Positions 41,186-41,507 of a DNA stretch of 41,507 nucleotides are shown here, in pieces. Below the pieces are notes generated by a model, which was given only the letters and a program-made list of their open reading frames with translations, had not been told where the DNA came from and did not search any database. The stretch comes from Chloroflexota bacterium (lineage in GTDB: Bacteria; Chloroflexota; Anaerolineae; UBA4142): assembly GCA_023489485.1 (NCBI GenBank), contig JAMDCU010000139.1:2937-44443 (forward strand). Direction: 5' to 3'. The translations under genes and the position numbers were made by a program. How positions within the stretch are numbered: position 1 is the first letter of the stretch; the number at the start of each line of letters is the position of its first letter.

Positions 41186-41507
41186 CCCCCTGATAACCCA
41201 GCTCTTGCGCTAACTTGGATACGAGTTCGTGCACGTCCTGGCGGTGGAAAAACTCGGGCAGAATTTGCGCAGCAAACGAGTTCTTGACGCCGTCGCGCCG
41301 GAGTATGGAGTAGAAAGTGAGGACGTTCGCGTCCGAGAGGCCTTGCGCCTGTCCGCGTGACACCCCTATCCTGACTCACCCACACGCGAGCCGCGGTAGC
41401 GGCCAAGAGACTGAATGGATTGGTCGGAGTGACGACGAGAGACTGAATACCGGAACTGATGAGACTGCTGCTCTCGAATTGCCAACTGGCCCCTTCATCC
41501 CCCATCA
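41182..41507 (-). pseudogene. Asp-box (BNR-type) repeat protein, 3' part, probably frameshifted
   Basis: The frame enters from the right edge. Its first 50 residues hold Asp-box-like motifs DEGASW and SQDRGVT with the typical strand SLVVTPTNPFSLLAAT before the second. After about 41365 this frame loses protein character. Another minus frame becomes plausible instead (QGLSDANVLTFYSILRR, HELVSKLAQELGYQGV), but it runs on antisense into the neighbouring gene. The first frame ends at TAA 41184-41182, overlapping the convergent stop. A frameshift, in the organism or in the sequence, is the simplest reading. Confidence 0.5.

Overview
The window looks like a GC-rich chromosomal segment from a member of the Chloroflexota (Anaerolineae-like). 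The grounds are protein style rather than a marker gene: MalT-like LuxR regulators, TP-repeat linkers, DUF4013 and bacterial-PH membrane proteins, an Asp-box protein, leaderless promoters, and short AT-rich repeats (ATTTCAGATT, GAAGGATGAAGG) inside genes and spacers. I found no rRNA, tRNA, CRISPR array, prophage or transposase gene.

Layout. 1-2376 (+): tail of a sensor histidine kinase, a terminator, then an ABCB/MsbA-type exporter. 2523-5676 (-): a 910-aa MalT-like LuxR regulator whose leader holds a near-consensus promoter, an M-box (Mg2+) riboswitch and an intrinsic terminator. 5837-10847 (-): a self-regulated MacAB-like operon of GbsR/MarR-type repressor, double FtsX/MacB permease, HlyD adaptor and LolD/MacB ATPase, with a TATAAT promoter overlapped by an 18-bp palindrome. 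10913-17553 (-): the classic rpsB-tsf-pyrH-frr-uppS-cdsA cluster, with a kinase-less membrane GAF/HTH protein at its end. 17612-20583 (-): gatC, a GT4 glycosyltransferase, gatA. 20600-24954 (+): Mut7-C protein, DUF4013 protein, a mini membrane protein, ssb, uvrC. 25047-28408 (+): a cNMP-binding protein with duplicated TM-bPH modules, and a DUF58 protein. 28398-30716 (-): a divergent DNA-methylase-like protein. 30845-33951 (+): a broken SurA_N-like lipoprotein gene, two envelope proteins and a winged-helix-like protein. 34052-36608 (+): MBL hydrolase, folE, folP. 36695-38634 (+): a GH99-like/SH3b secreted protein and hpt. 38631-40406 (-): acyl-CoA thioesterase and aminotransferase. 40679-41507: a TP-rich membrane protein convergent with an Asp-box protein fragment that leaves the window.

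Most notable finding: the M-box aptamer (5439-5622, minus strand) sits directly upstream of a MalT/LuxR regulator, not an Mg2+ transporter, and an intrinsic terminator ends about 15 nt before that gene's ribosome binding site. This suggests a Mg2+-gated transcription regulator. Other notable points are in-frame low-complexity inverted repeats inside the same regulator and related ones near uvrC, three genes with leaderless promoter geometry, a 57-bp perfect hairpin overlapping the -35 region of the folate operon, and a membrane GAF/HTH protein coupled to cdsA. All assignments come from reading the sequence; no database search was run.
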